Shown here: piece after piece, positions 53,090 through 62,527 of the stretch
Position numbering within the stretch: position 1 is the stretch's first letter
Layout: each line of letters starts with the position of its first letter
IMG/VR virus record: IMGVR_UViG_3300032313_001465
Span: 84,582 to 148,581 of that record
Length of the DNA stretch: 64,000 nt
Strand: one strand, 5' to 3'
From: a virus
Notes under the pieces: generated by a model
What the model was told of the DNA's origin: nothing
The model's database searches: none
The model's input: only the letters and a program-made list of their open reading frames with translations
Program-made: the position numbers and the translations under genes

Positions 53090-55426
53090 ATGGCAGATCC
53101 TAAAGATAATCAAAATCAAGATACTTCAAAACTTCAAGAAACAATTAAATTTCAAAAAGAAGAAAATGATTTACTACGTAAAAGACTAACCCTTCAGGAA
53201 GAAGGATATTCTTTGTCAAGTTCATATTTAGAATCTTTAAAAGAGGTATTAGGAGTTAAAACTAAATTGACTACTTTTGAAAATGACATATATGGGATTA
53301 GTAAACAAATAAATAAATCTCTTCTTTCTCAAAAGGGAGAATATGACGATATTAAAGATTTAACCAAACAAATTAAATCGAATAAAGACTTAATAGCAAA
53401 ATCAACAATCTTAGAAAGAAATCTATCCAAAATAAGTAATGAAGAAAAAGTAAAAGCAGCTGCTAAAGAATTAAATAATATAAATAATTTTTATCATCAA
53501 AGACAAGAACTAATCCAAGGATTACAGGAAGAAAATGATTTAGAACAATTTCAATTAGATTTAATCCAACAAAGTATTAAAGAATTAAATGAAAAAATAA
53601 ATACTAGTGAAGAAAATTTCAATATATTAAATAAATCCTTAAGCGTTGAAGAACAGCAGCTTCTTTATTTACAGTTACAGACTAAAGAATTAGAAAAACA
53701 AAACGAAGAAAGAAAGGATGAAGAAAAATATCTCGAAGATTTAAATAGAAGAATGGGAGTAATAGGAGCCACCATGGCTGGGATTTCAAAAATTCCAATC
53801 ATCGGAAATCTTCCGGGAATAAGTACTGCTTTCGAAAAAGTCAAAACACAAATTAAAGAATTAGAAAAAGAAGAAAATAGAATTATTGGTAAAACTGAGG
53901 CTATGGGAATGGCCTTTAAGCATATTGGTAAGTCTATAAAAGAAAATCTACTTGATCCTACAGTACTTGTATCAGCGGCAGTAGGATTAATAGTAAAAGG
54001 ATTTTTATCATTAAACGAAGCCCAAACCGATTTTGGAAGAGAAACAGGAAGAACAGCAAGTAGGTGGGATGCTACAAGTACAAGTGTAACTACACTTTCT
54101 GATTATATTAAAACTGCTACTAATTTAACTAAACAATTAGGATTTCAAGCGGATTTAATTTTTACCTCTAAAACTCTACAAGAGGCAACTGAAATGGTTG
54201 AACTTATGGGAATGAGTAGTGAAGAGGCAGGTAAATTAGCTATGCTTTCTAAATTAAATGGAACTGAATTAAAAAAGGCAAATGAAAGTGTAATTAAAAC
54301 AGCGGGTAATTTTAATAAAACTAATAGAACAGCAATATCGCAAAAACAAATATTAAGTGATGTAGCCAATACCTCAAATGTTATTGCAGTTAATTTAGGA
54401 GGAAATGCTTCAAAAATTGCTCAAGCTAATTTAGAAGCAAGAAAGTTTGGTTTATCATTAGAAAAAGCAGATCAAATAGCAAGTTCATTACTAGATTTTG
54501 AATCATCTATCTCAGCAGAAATTGAAGCCGAATTATTAACTGGAAAAGATTTAAATCTTGAAAAGGCTAGATTATTAGCTTTAAATAATGATATGGCTGG
54601 ACTTACTAAAGAAATAGGCCAAAATCAAGATATAATAAATGCATATACATCAGGAAATAGGTTACAACAAGAAGCAATAGCTAAATCTGTTGGTTTACAA
54701 AAAGATGATATTGCTAAAATGATAATCGACCAAAAATCACAATTAGGATTAACAGATGAACAAGTACAAAAAGCATCTGGAATGAATGAAGAAGACTTCA
54801 AACGATTATCAGTTCAAGAAAGTATAAATAAATCAATTAGTAAAATGGGTGAAGCATTAGCGGGCCCATTAGAAATGTTAGCATCTATGGCTGAACATAC
54901 CGGGTTGATGAAAGCATTATTTGTAGGGATTGCAGGAATTATGACAGGAGCTATGTTAGTAGGATTAACAAAAAACATACTACAATTAGGGACAATGCTA
55001 GGTCTTAATTTAGCTAATGCGGCTGCTGCTACTGCAACCGCTGAAGCATCCACCTTAGGTTTAGCTACTCCTTTAATTATAGGAGGAATTGCACTAGTAA
55101 TGGGTGCAGTAATGGGAGCAGTAGGTACAGCAATGGCAATGAAAGATGGTGTTATTGATCCTAAAAAAGGCCCTATAGTTTCAGGAGAATTTGGTACAGT
55201 GCAATTAAATCCTAATGATCAAATAGTAGCAGGAACAGATTTAGCAGGTGATAAAAAGCCAAAAGGTGGTAAATCTCAACCTTCAATGGATATAACTCCT
55301 ATGGTACAAGAACTTCAAGCTGTAAAAGCTGTTTTAAATCAAATCCTAGCAAAAGATACTACAGTTAAAATGGATAGTAATAAAGTAGGACAAGCTCACA
55401 ATGTGGGAGCAGTTAAAGTTCAATAG
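53090..55426 (+). CDS. Tape measure protein (T4 gp29-position)
   Basis: The N-terminal 240 residues are a long coiled coil (QEENDLEQFQLDLIQQSIKE). A hydrophobic stretch (PTVLVSAAVGLIVKGFLS, near 288) and two more near residues 610-690 (LFVGIAGIMTGAMLVGL; IIGGIALVMGAVMGAVG) are typical of tape measure proteins that enter the host membrane. Helical repeats fill the middle. 778 residues exceeds T4 gp29 (590), implying a longer tail. It sits right after the frameshifted chaperone. Confidence 0.85.
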   Translation: MADPKDNQNQDTSKLQETIKFQKEENDLLRKRLTLQEEGYSLSSSYLESLKEVLGVKTKLTTFENDIYGISKQINKSLLSQKGEYDDIKDLTKQIKSNKDLIAKSTILERNLSKISNEEKVKAAAKELNNINNFYHQRQELIQGLQEENDLEQFQLDLIQQSIKELNEKINTSEENFNILNKSLSVEEQQLLYLQLQTKELEKQNEERKDEEKYLEDLNRRMGVIGATMAGISKIPIIGNLPGISTAFEKVKTQIKELEKEENRIIGKTEAMGMAFKHIGKSIKENLLDPTVLVSAAVGLIVKGFLSLNEAQTDFGRETGRTASRWDATSTSVTTLSDYIKTATNLTKQLGFQADLIFTSKTLQEATEMVELMGMSSEEAGKLAMLSKLNGTELKKANESVIKTAGNFNKTNRTAISQKQILSDVANTSNVIAVNLGGNASKIAQANLEARKFGLSLEKADQIASSLLDFESSISAEIEAELLTGKDLNLEKARLLALNNDMAGLTKEIGQNQDIINAYTSGNRLQQEAIAKSVGLQKDDIAKMIIDQKSQLGLTDEQVQKASGMNEEDFKRLSVQESINKSISKMGEALAGPLEMLASMAEHTGLMKALFVGIAGIMTGAMLVGLTKNILQLGTMLGLNLANAAAATATAEASTLGLATPLIIGGIALVMGAVMGAVGTAMAMKDGVIDPKKGPIVSGEFGTVQLNPNDQIVAGTDLAGDKKPKGGKSQPSMDITPMVQELQAVKAVLNQILAKDTTVKMDSNKVGQAHNVGAVKVQ

Positions 55427-55433
55427 TATATAA

Positions 55434-55441
55434 TATTTATA
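55434..55441 (+). promoter_or_regulatory. TATTTATA motif, candidate late promoter
   Basis: TATTTATAACAAA is 21 bases before the ATG at 55463. Confidence 0.42.
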
Positions 55442-55462
55442 ACAAACAAATAAAAACATAAC

Positions 55463-55750
55463 ATGGCACTTTTAGACAGATTAACATCAGGTCCCGGTTC
55501 TGTACTTTCAACAGGTAATGGAACAACACCCCCAACAAACGTAGGAGCAACTACATTATCAAAACTTCATGCTGATAATGATCAACCAGGATATTCATTA
55601 AATGGCGCAAATGCAGTCGACGTAAGAGCGGCATACAACGCTTATAACGACGGAGTTCCTAACTTGATACCAAACCCATCATTATTAGACTTAGACGGAA
55701 GAAGACCCGCTACTTACAGAGATACTGGCCCTATTGATGGACATTATTAA
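55463..55750 (+). CDS. Small baseplate/tail protein, 95 aa
   Basis: A Gly, Pro, Asn and Thr rich, probably extended protein (GSVLSTGNGTTPPTNVG) with PNPSLLDLDGRRPATYRDTG at the end. MALLDRLTSGPGSV resembles the start of the next protein (MPLLDLKTNLKSL). No enzymatic motif. It lies between tape measure and hub genes, so a hub or tube-tip component is inferred. Confidence 0.5.
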   Translation: MALLDRLTSGPGSVLSTGNGTTPPTNVGATTLSKLHADNDQPGYSLNGANAVDVRAAYNAYNDGVPNLIPNPSLLDLDGRRPATYRDTGPIDGHY

Positions 55751-55759
55751 TAATTAAGT

Positions 55760-57676
55760 ATGCCTCTTTTAGATTTAAAAACAAACCTAAAATCCCTAAA
55801 ATATGGGAATGATAGGCCTGGAGGTGGTGATAGTGGGCAACCATATATCAAGAAACCTCTATATGCCGATCCCAACAAAATTCCTGTTGGTAATGGGGTG
55901 GTATTAGCTTCGATTCATACTCTTGAAGATATATCAAGGTTAACAAAAATGTTTTTTGATCTAAAATCTCCAAATGGCTATTTATTTACTTTAAATCAAA
56001 ATCTATTATCAAGAACTGGAGTTAAAACTCAAGCATCTGGTCTTTTAAATGACGGAGTATATTTACCAACAAGTACTTTAGCACAAGCCGGAGTTAGTGC
56101 AGCGGGTTTACATTTTAACAAACAAGGAATAAATCCGGTTCCTGGAACTTTTGGCTCTAGAACAACTTATTCTGATGTAGTTACTAATGATCAAGATAAT
56201 AATAATAATAGACTTTATGCTTTATATGAAACTAAAATGCAAACTGGATCATTGGGTGGATTTTCTAAAGTAACTAATGTAACATCTAAAGATGATCAAG
56301 TTAATCTTATATTATATCCGGGAGGCCCGGGCTCAGTATTAGGAGTAGGACCAACCCATATTAGATTTGCAGATCAAAGAACAGGTATTAATAATCCATA
56401 TTTTAAAGATAAAAAGGAGTTTTTTACTGGAGAATATATACCAGATGCTAGTAGAAACAAAACTTATTTTTCTTTAGGAACAAATATACCTGTTCCTGAA
56501 AATGATTATAATAACTTCCTTAGATTTACTAGATTTAATACACTTAATGCAAGTCCTACTTATGAAGATAATCAAATGTTAATTTATAATAAAATTTCAA
56601 ATGATATTACTAATATAGTAGGTAGAATTAAAAATTTTGATTACAGAAATAGTCCTAGTCCTAATTTCCCAAACAATACTCTAGTTTACACTCAAGAGAA
56701 TATCATATCGGCATCATTATCAATAAATGTAAGTAAAGATGCTCCTAGTTATACCCCAGAAATCCAAGATTTTAGAGTTCCATTAAGAACTAGCCTAAAG
56801 GGAAGATCTACAGTAATGTCAGATGCTCCTAATTATCAAACTCAAAATATTGAAACTCGAGTTAATATAGGAGGAACAAAGTCAAAACAAGGTCCTGGGC
56901 ATAAAGATTCTGATAAAAATTTATATTCATATACAAGCGGATCAGGAATAGGTCCAATAGATAGAATAAATCACTATCCTATATATTACAGTGATGAGGT
57001 CAGAAAAAATTATGAAGCTCCTATAAATGATTTAGTAAAATTTAGAATAGCATCAATTGATGCGGGTAAGCCTAATTATAAAACATTTATGCATTTTAGA
57101 GCATTTTTAAATTCAATTACTGATAATTATAGTGCTGATTGGAATTCATATAATTATGTGGGGAGAGGTGAAAAGTTTTATTCTTATGGTGGGTTTAATA
57201 GAACTTTATCTTTATCATGGACTGTAGCTGCTCAATCAAGAGAGGAATTATCCCCAATGTATAAAAAACTAAATTATCTAGCTTCAACATTAGCTCCTAG
57301 TTATAGTCCAAGTGGATACATGCGTGGGCCTTTAGTACAATTAACAATTGGAGGATATGTTTATGAACAAGTTGGATTCATAACTGGTTTAACATTTGAA
57401 ATTGGTGAGGATTCACCTTGGGAAATAGGAATTACAGATAAAGGAATTGACGAACCACTAAATAAATATGATAAAACTGTTAAAGAATTATGTCATTATA
57501 TTAAAGTAAGTAGTTTTAACTTTACACCAATTCATGATTTTGTACCTAAAACACAAGATATAGAAGATTGGGGTGGTACAAGTAGATTTATATCACTAGA
57601 TGATGGTTTAGGTAATAATCTATATGATATATTCCCCCCTAGTGAAGCTCAAAACATCAATGAAGTAAAGAAGTAA
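55760..57676 (+). CDS. Baseplate/tail-tip protein, tube-initiator-like, 638 aa
   Basis: The last 200 residues hold MHFRAFLNSITDNYSADWNS, then RTLSLSWTVAAQSREEL, SGYMRGPLVQLTIGGYVYEQ and FITGLTFEIGEDSPWEIGI. This strand order resembles tube-like folds in baseplate proteins that start the tail tube (gp48/gp54-type). The N-terminal 400 residues are rich in Asn, Tyr and Gly and are probably an elongated domain. It is followed by a LysM-type baseplate protein, as in T4-type clusters. The assignment is tentative. Confidence 0.5.
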   Translation: MPLLDLKTNLKSLKYGNDRPGGGDSGQPYIKKPLYADPNKIPVGNGVVLASIHTLEDISRLTKMFFDLKSPNGYLFTLNQNLLSRTGVKTQASGLLNDGVYLPTSTLAQAGVSAAGLHFNKQGINPVPGTFGSRTTYSDVVTNDQDNNNNRLYALYETKMQTGSLGGFSKVTNVTSKDDQVNLILYPGGPGSVLGVGPTHIRFADQRTGINNPYFKDKKEFFTGEYIPDASRNKTYFSLGTNIPVPENDYNNFLRFTRFNTLNASPTYEDNQMLIYNKISNDITNIVGRIKNFDYRNSPSPNFPNNTLVYTQENIISASLSINVSKDAPSYTPEIQDFRVPLRTSLKGRSTVMSDAPNYQTQNIETRVNIGGTKSKQGPGHKDSDKNLYSYTSGSGIGPIDRINHYPIYYSDEVRKNYEAPINDLVKFRIASIDAGKPNYKTFMHFRAFLNSITDNYSADWNSYNYVGRGEKFYSYGGFNRTLSLSWTVAAQSREELSPMYKKLNYLASTLAPSYSPSGYMRGPLVQLTIGGYVYEQVGFITGLTFEIGEDSPWEIGITDKGIDEPLNKYDKTVKELCHYIKVSSFNFTPIHDFVPKTQDIEDWGGTSRFISLDDGLGNNLYDIFPPSEAQNINEVKK

Positions 57677-57685
57677 AAGTAAAAA

Positions 57686-57985
57686 ATGAATAGATATCAA
57701 GACATACCCCAAACAAAAATAGATGGTAAAGTAGTTTATAAAACTTCTCGCTATCCTGAAATTCCTTTGTCCCCTGATGATATTTATGTATATACAGTAC
57801 AAGGAGATAGGTTTGATATTTTAGCACAGCAGTTTTTCCAAGATAGTTCATTATGGTGGGTAATATCAATAGCAAATGCTAGTATTTTAAATCAAAGTTC
57901 ATTAGTTATCCCGGGAGGTATACAAATCCGAATTCCTGCCTCTTATATAGATGTTATAAGAAGTTTTAATTCAATAAATCAGTAG
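57686..57985 (+). CDS. LysM-containing baseplate protein (T4 gp53-like)
   Basis: A LysM-like core: YTVQGDRFDILAQQFFQDSS, WWVISIANAS, then LVIPGGIQIRIPA (about residues 32-86). Baseplate wedge gp53 and tail protein X share this fold and bind peptidoglycan or bridge hub and wedge. At 99 residues it is shorter than T4 gp53 (196). Location next to hub genes fits. Confidence 0.7.
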   Translation: MNRYQDIPQTKIDGKVVYKTSRYPEIPLSPDDIYVYTVQGDRFDILAQQFFQDSSLWWVISIANASILNQSSLVIPGGIQIRIPASYIDVIRSFNSINQ

Positions 57986-57987
57986 TT

Positions 57988-59031
57988 ATGAATATTGTAG
58001 GAGAAAATTTTCCAAAAGAAATAGTAGATCAAATAAATCTAAGGCAAACTAAATTAGGTTCATTACATAGAGATAATGAGTTATTAAGTTGGATGAATTC
58101 TAAAACAGGATGGGTAAGATTGGTTTCATCTGTAGATGTTAATCAAGAAATCAACCCCAGAAAAGTTTTAGATGGATTAAGAGGGGACGGAGAATCAGCA
58201 TTAGCTGAACAATATGTTTTATTCGGAGGAGTTACTAAATATACTCCAAATGTAACAGAAGGAGCAACAGTAAAACAAAGATCCGGAATCGCAAGAGAAG
58301 ATGGTTCCGTCCATAATATGGGAGCGTATGGATTAGGAGGTTTAGATTATGGACTAAGTCCAATGCCGGGTATAGTAAGTGCAAATATAAAAACAGAAAA
58401 TAGAGGATCATTAAGAACTTCCACAATTAATATAAAAGCATATAATCGAAAACAATTTGATATTATTGATTTATTATATCTTAGATTAGGATATACAGTT
58501 TTGTTAGAGTGGGGACATAGTATGTTTTACACTAATAGTGGAGAATTTCAAAAAGATGTTGATGGTAAGGCTACTTTAGAAAGTTTATTTTTAACAGGTA
58601 AAGATAAAAATGGAGCCTCTATAAACTATAATTCTTTATTACCCTTAATAGATAAAAGAAGAAAACAACTTTTTGGTAATTATGATGCAGTTTTAGGAAA
58701 AGTTGTGAATTATAGTTGGACTATAAATAAAGATTTAAGCTATGATATAACATTAACTGTTAGAAGTGTTGGAGATGTTATTGAATCACTCAAAATGAAT
58801 ACTTCTTTAGGAGGAACAATAGGTATTAATACAACCAAAGATGATACAACTGAAAGTTCAACTACTCCTAAAACTGATAGAGAAGCAATCGAAGCATTTA
58901 AAAAGAAAACCAAAATAGGAGAATATTTTTATTCTTTAATAGATGGTCAAGATAATGAATATGATATTGATTTTATATCCCCACCTTCTACCCCACCCAA
59001 TAATCAAGTTTCTACTCCAAAAACCAAATAA
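57988..59031 (+). CDS. Baseplate hub-type protein, 347 aa
   Basis: The middle carries SANIKTENRGSLRTSTINIK, then IDLLYLRLGYTVLLEWGHSM (residues about 130-178), a pattern shared by hub proteins of T4-type marine phages near gp27 position. The C-terminal 60 residues are Ser/Thr/Pro rich and probably flexible. It is coupled closely to the next hub gene (2-base gap). Function inferred from position and pattern. Confidence 0.55.
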   Translation: MNIVGENFPKEIVDQINLRQTKLGSLHRDNELLSWMNSKTGWVRLVSSVDVNQEINPRKVLDGLRGDGESALAEQYVLFGGVTKYTPNVTEGATVKQRSGIAREDGSVHNMGAYGLGGLDYGLSPMPGIVSANIKTENRGSLRTSTINIKAYNRKQFDIIDLLYLRLGYTVLLEWGHSMFYTNSGEFQKDVDGKATLESLFLTGKDKNGASINYNSLLPLIDKRRKQLFGNYDAVLGKVVNYSWTINKDLSYDITLTVRSVGDVIESLKMNTSLGGTIGINTTKDDTTESSTTPKTDREAIEAFKKKTKIGEYFYSLIDGQDNEYDIDFISPPSTPPNNQVSTPKTK

Positions 59032-59033
59032 AT

Positions 59034-61097
59034 ATGTCAACAGATATTAATTTTCTATTTTTTACAGATAACGTAAATAAATATCAAGTAAATCAGCATG
59101 ATCAAAAAACATATAAAAATGGAATATTTTATATTCGACTGGGGCACTTATTAGATTGGATACAAGATAATATAATTCCAACTATTAGAGATAAAAATGG
59201 ATCAACATCAAATGGGAAAGTTATAAAAATAAATACAGATACAAAAACGAATATTATTCATTTAGAACAAAGACAAATAATTACGGATCCTAGAATTTGT
59301 GTTTTTAAAACTACTATAGTTAACCCACTGTTTGGTTTAAATATTGATAGTTTTTTAAGTACTTCTCAAACCCCAATAAATCCACTAAACATTGCATCAA
59401 CCTTATCAACTACATACAATAATACTTTAATACAAGCTGCATCTAAACAAGAATTTTCGTCACCTATATGTTCTGACTTTGAAGAAGGAGAATTTTTAGA
59501 AAATAATAATCGTTATCTTTATTTAATGAATACCTACTTTAGTATGAGTTGGATTTTAAATAAAATGAATTCAATAGTAGATAGTGAAGGGAATATAATA
59601 TTACTTGATTTTTTACAATCATTGTGTGATGGATTTGCTGAGGCTACTTGCTATTATAATAAGTTAACTCCAACGATAAATGAAAATAATGAAATAATTT
59701 TTATAGATGAAATAGGCCTTCCTGATAGAGATAACATTTTAAAAAAACCAGATTTCGTTGATAAAGCAGTTCAAACCGTTGGAGATGGCCCAGAATTAGC
59801 TAAATTCAATATGTTTGGATATAAAGAAAGTGGAGGACAGGCTAGTTTTATTAGAGATTTCTCATTCAAAACAGAAATCCCAGCAAGTTTTGCAACTATG
59901 ATAACAGTAGGAGCCCAAGCTCGTGGGTTAGTTGTTGGAGAAGATGCTACATGTTTATCTAAAATGAATTATGGTTTAACAGATAGAATGAAGCCGGAAA
60001 TAATAGACGCAGACATAGACTTAACTGTTAGTGAAAATCAACAATTAATTAATAACTTCTTTGAAAAAACTTTTCCAATTATTTCTGTGGTTTTTGATTT
60101 TTTAAATAAAACATACAAACAAAGAGAATTAGACCCTGAACTAATAGATAGTATGAAGAATATAGGAAAAGATTTAGTAAAATTAAATGCAACCATATCT
60201 TCTATTAATCAAGCAATACAATTAGCCTTAGTAATGACAGCAGGTAAATCGCTCCCTAAATCATCCCCAGGAAGCGGTTTTATTCCATTTAACCTTCAAT
60301 TAACAATGGATGGACTCTCAGGATTTAAAATTTATCAAAAATACACCTCAGAACAAGAATTTCTTCCAACAAATTATCCTGAAAGTTTAGATTTTATTAT
60401 TAAAGGAATAACACATAACATAGAAAATAACCAATGGACTACGATAATAGAATCTTTTGGAATGCCTAGAAATCCTGAAGGAAGTGGGCATATTAAGGCA
60501 TCTGAAGCCGCAATTCAATTAGCTAAAAATATAGTTATCTTAGCCCCAGCAGCTGCTTCAAACCCAAATCTAACAGCATATGACTCAAATAATACTCCAC
60601 GATTAAGAAAAGCCGTTTTAGACCAGTCTTCATTTGTATATAATAAATTTGGTGAAAATACAGGAAATTGTGGAAAATATACATATAGTATAGCAAAATA
60701 TTTAAAAAAATACTTAGATAATAATAGTAATAAAGCAATCCCAGTAGATACCATTGGTGGAAGTGGTGGAAATACAAACCTAGATTCATTTCGAGCAGGA
60801 ATTATTGCTTTAGGCATTTATGATCAAGTTTATCTAGGAAGTTTCACAGCCTCTACTTTAAAAGCCGGATACTTTGGTACATTAAAATGGAATTATGGAG
60901 ATATATTAAATTATTATTCTCCTGGTAATTCACCTGGTCATAACATGCATGCTCAAATATATACTGGAGATATATGGTCCTCTACAAAATGGTCAACAGA
61001 TCGAAAAAATAACTATGGATCTAGTTTTATATACAAATCAGATAATAAAGTATTTAATGTATATGCGTTTAAAGTTAAAAAACAATATTTAGTATAA
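59034..61097 (+). CDS. Baseplate hub protein with C-terminal Cys/His hydrolase-like domain
   Basis: The first 480 residues are a hub-like domain (NKYQVNQHDQKTYKNGIFYI, IKGITHNIENNQWTTIIE). The last 150 residues look like a CHAP/NlpC-P60-type fold: C546 in GNCGKYTYSIAKYL, then GDILNYY and HNMHAQIYTG with H636/H639, followed by strands. The Cys at a helix N-terminus and the later His in a strand are the catalytic geometry of peptidoglycan amidases or peptidases. It would cut the cell wall during penetration, as gp5 lysozyme does in T4. No other tail lysozyme was found. Confidence 0.6.
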   Translation: MSTDINFLFFTDNVNKYQVNQHDQKTYKNGIFYIRLGHLLDWIQDNIIPTIRDKNGSTSNGKVIKINTDTKTNIIHLEQRQIITDPRICVFKTTIVNPLFGLNIDSFLSTSQTPINPLNIASTLSTTYNNTLIQAASKQEFSSPICSDFEEGEFLENNNRYLYLMNTYFSMSWILNKMNSIVDSEGNIILLDFLQSLCDGFAEATCYYNKLTPTINENNEIIFIDEIGLPDRDNILKKPDFVDKAVQTVGDGPELAKFNMFGYKESGGQASFIRDFSFKTEIPASFATMITVGAQARGLVVGEDATCLSKMNYGLTDRMKPEIIDADIDLTVSENQQLINNFFEKTFPIISVVFDFLNKTYKQRELDPELIDSMKNIGKDLVKLNATISSINQAIQLALVMTAGKSLPKSSPGSGFIPFNLQLTMDGLSGFKIYQKYTSEQEFLPTNYPESLDFIIKGITHNIENNQWTTIIESFGMPRNPEGSGHIKASEAAIQLAKNIVILAPAAASNPNLTAYDSNNTPRLRKAVLDQSSFVYNKFGENTGNCGKYTYSIAKYLKKYLDNNSNKAIPVDTIGGSGGNTNLDSFRAGIIALGIYDQVYLGSFTASTLKAGYFGTLKWNYGDILNYYSPGNSPGHNMHAQIYTGDIWSSTKWSTDRKNNYGSSFIYKSDNKVFNVYAFKVKKQYLV

Positions 61098-61098
61098 A

Positions 61099-61725
61099 AT
61101 GCCATATTATCCACTCTCTCAAATAAAAACCAATTTATATACTAATGGGCAAGAATTTACTTTTACCCCATATACTCCAAGTAATTCATATGTCGGATCG
61201 TATTGGAGTACATCTGATGGGAAATTTTTTACAGGTAAAACCCCCCAAGATCTTCCAAATAATGAGATATTTAAAATACCAAATGGTGATCCTACAATAC
61301 CTCAACCATTCTCACAAATTACTTTAGATATAATTTCATCAGTTGAAAGTCAACCTAGTCTTGAAACATATGTAGTGACTAAAAAAATAGATCCTAATTT
61401 TTCAATTTCCGTCCCTTCTCAAAACATAACACTTCCAACAACCCAAGACTATCAAGTAGGTGAATTTAGAAGATATTTTTGTAAAAAAACAAACGAGTTA
61501 ATATATATAGAAATTGATAAATCTACTTACGATAAATTAGTAAGTAAAAATCCACAAATTATATGGCAGTTATATACTCCCATTAATTTAGCATGGCAAA
61601 TATCGGGAAATAAAGAAAAAGTAGCTATAACTAATAAAAACATAGTATCATTAGCTATGCAGAGACAAAAATTATATCAATTTGATGAATATTTAAAATT
61701 TGATTATACAAAATATTTTCAATAA
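61099..61725 (+). CDS. Tail/baseplate structural protein, 208 aa
   Basis: A beta-rich N-terminus (NGQEFTFTPYTPSNSYVGSY; DGKFFTGKTPQDLPNNEIF) is followed by a helical C-terminus (IVSLAMQRQKLYQFDEYLKF). It begins one base after the hub gene stop and is the last gene of the tail cluster. Composition is virion-like, without enzyme motif. Confidence 0.5.
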   Translation: MPYYPLSQIKTNLYTNGQEFTFTPYTPSNSYVGSYWSTSDGKFFTGKTPQDLPNNEIFKIPNGDPTIPQPFSQITLDIISSVESQPSLETYVVTKKIDPNFSISVPSQNITLPTTQDYQVGEFRRYFCKKTNELIYIEIDKSTYDKLVSKNPQIIWQLYTPINLAWQISGNKEKVAITNKNIVSLAMQRQKLYQFDEYLKFDYTKYFQ

Positions 61726-61751
61726 TTTGGTACTTTAACCCCCCTTTAATA

Positions 61752-61759
61752 TATTTATA
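61752..61759 (+). promoter_or_regulatory. TATTTATA motif, candidate late promoter
   Basis: TATTTATATAAAA is 17 bases before the ATG at 61777 and begins the second array of leader genes. Confidence 0.42.
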
Positions 61760-61776
61760 TAAAACAAACAAAAACA

Positions 61777-62205
61777 ATGAAAGTAACAGAATTTAGAAAA
61801 CTAATCCGAGAAGAAATAAGTAAGGTGTTGAAAGAAGAGAAACTTCCTGAAGACACAAAATACGATATTGATGATTTAATTGATAATGTTATTATAACCA
61901 CACTTATTGAAGATATGGGATTAACCCCTATAGGTCTGACTCAAGCTATTCATTATTTGATTCAAAAATTACAAATAAAGTATCAACAAATAAAAGGTGA
62001 AAATAGTTTAGCTGAAAATAGTATTAATACTTATTACAAAGACTTAATAATCCAACAAATTAATAAACGATTGTTTAAAATATTTGATAGAGGTGGAATG
62101 GTAGAATCTGAATACCAAGATCTTCAAAATTATCTTAAAATGTTAGATGATAAAAACAACAAACAATCAAAAACAAACAAAAACAATGAAAACAACAGAA
62201 TTTAG
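61777..62205 (+). CDS. Class A leader protein of unknown function, 142 aa
   Basis: MKVTEFRKLIREEISKVLKEE is a class A leader with IRE and LKE sites. The body is helical (DDLIDNVIITTLIEDMGLTP; HYLIQKLQIKYQQIKGENSL) and ends in a hydrophilic Asn/Lys tail translated from the CAAAAAC repeats that precede the next leader. That tail suggests the stop codon was acquired by read-in to the neighbour's spacer. It overlaps the next gene by 20 bases. Confidence 0.58.
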   Translation: MKVTEFRKLIREEISKVLKEEKLPEDTKYDIDDLIDNVIITTLIEDMGLTPIGLTQAIHYLIQKLQIKYQQIKGENSLAENSINTYYKDLIIQQINKRLFKIFDRGGMVESEYQDLQNYLKMLDDKNNKQSKTNKNNENNRI

Positions 62206-62491
62206 AAAACTAATCCGAGAAGAAGTTCGTAAAGTAGTTAAAGAAAATGAATTTAATGATTTAAATTCAATAGTTCAAAAACTTAAACCAAGATGGGGTG
62301 ATGTATCTATAAAAGATAATAAAATACGGTTGAGAACTTATTATAAGAACGGTAATCTAAAAAATTGGTATACTATTGAAAAAATAGGTGATGATATGTA
62401 TCGTTTTGGTAGAGGAGGAAAACAATTAAGAGATTGGTCTTTAGATGATTTAATGTTTAATCTTGTATATAACAAAAATATTAGTTTATAA
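62186..62491 (+). CDS. Class A leader protein of unknown function, 101 aa
   Basis: The ATG at 62186 gives MKTTEFRKLIREEVRKVVKE, an exact class A leader; an upstream in-frame ATG is inside the previous gene. The body (about residues 25-101) has a beta hairpin (NKIRLRTYYKNGNLKNWYTI) and ends in a helix. No known motif. The leader DNA is nearly the same as at 61777, 62940 and 63845. Confidence 0.58.
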   Translation: MKTTEFRKLIREEVRKVVKENEFNDLNSIVQKLKPRWGDVSIKDNKIRLRTYYKNGNLKNWYTIEKIGDDMYRFGRGGKQLRDWSLDDLMFNLVYNKNISL

Positions 62492-62527
62492 AAACAACAA
62501 ACAATCAAAAACAAAAACAAAAACAAA
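62465..62527 (+). repeat. AACAATCAAAAAC-type spacer repeats
   Basis: CAATCAAAAACAAAAACA-type spacers recur before the leader genes at 62186 (62158-62185), 62528 (62493-62527) and 63493 (63462-63492). They contain no gene and could serve as homology for cassette exchange. Confidence 0.6.

Noticed and set aside
57620-57875. Hydrophobic minus-strand ORFs near the LysM gene
   Set aside because: They are reverse readings of AT-rich coding sequence, which commonly look hydrophobic; the plus-strand genes are clear.
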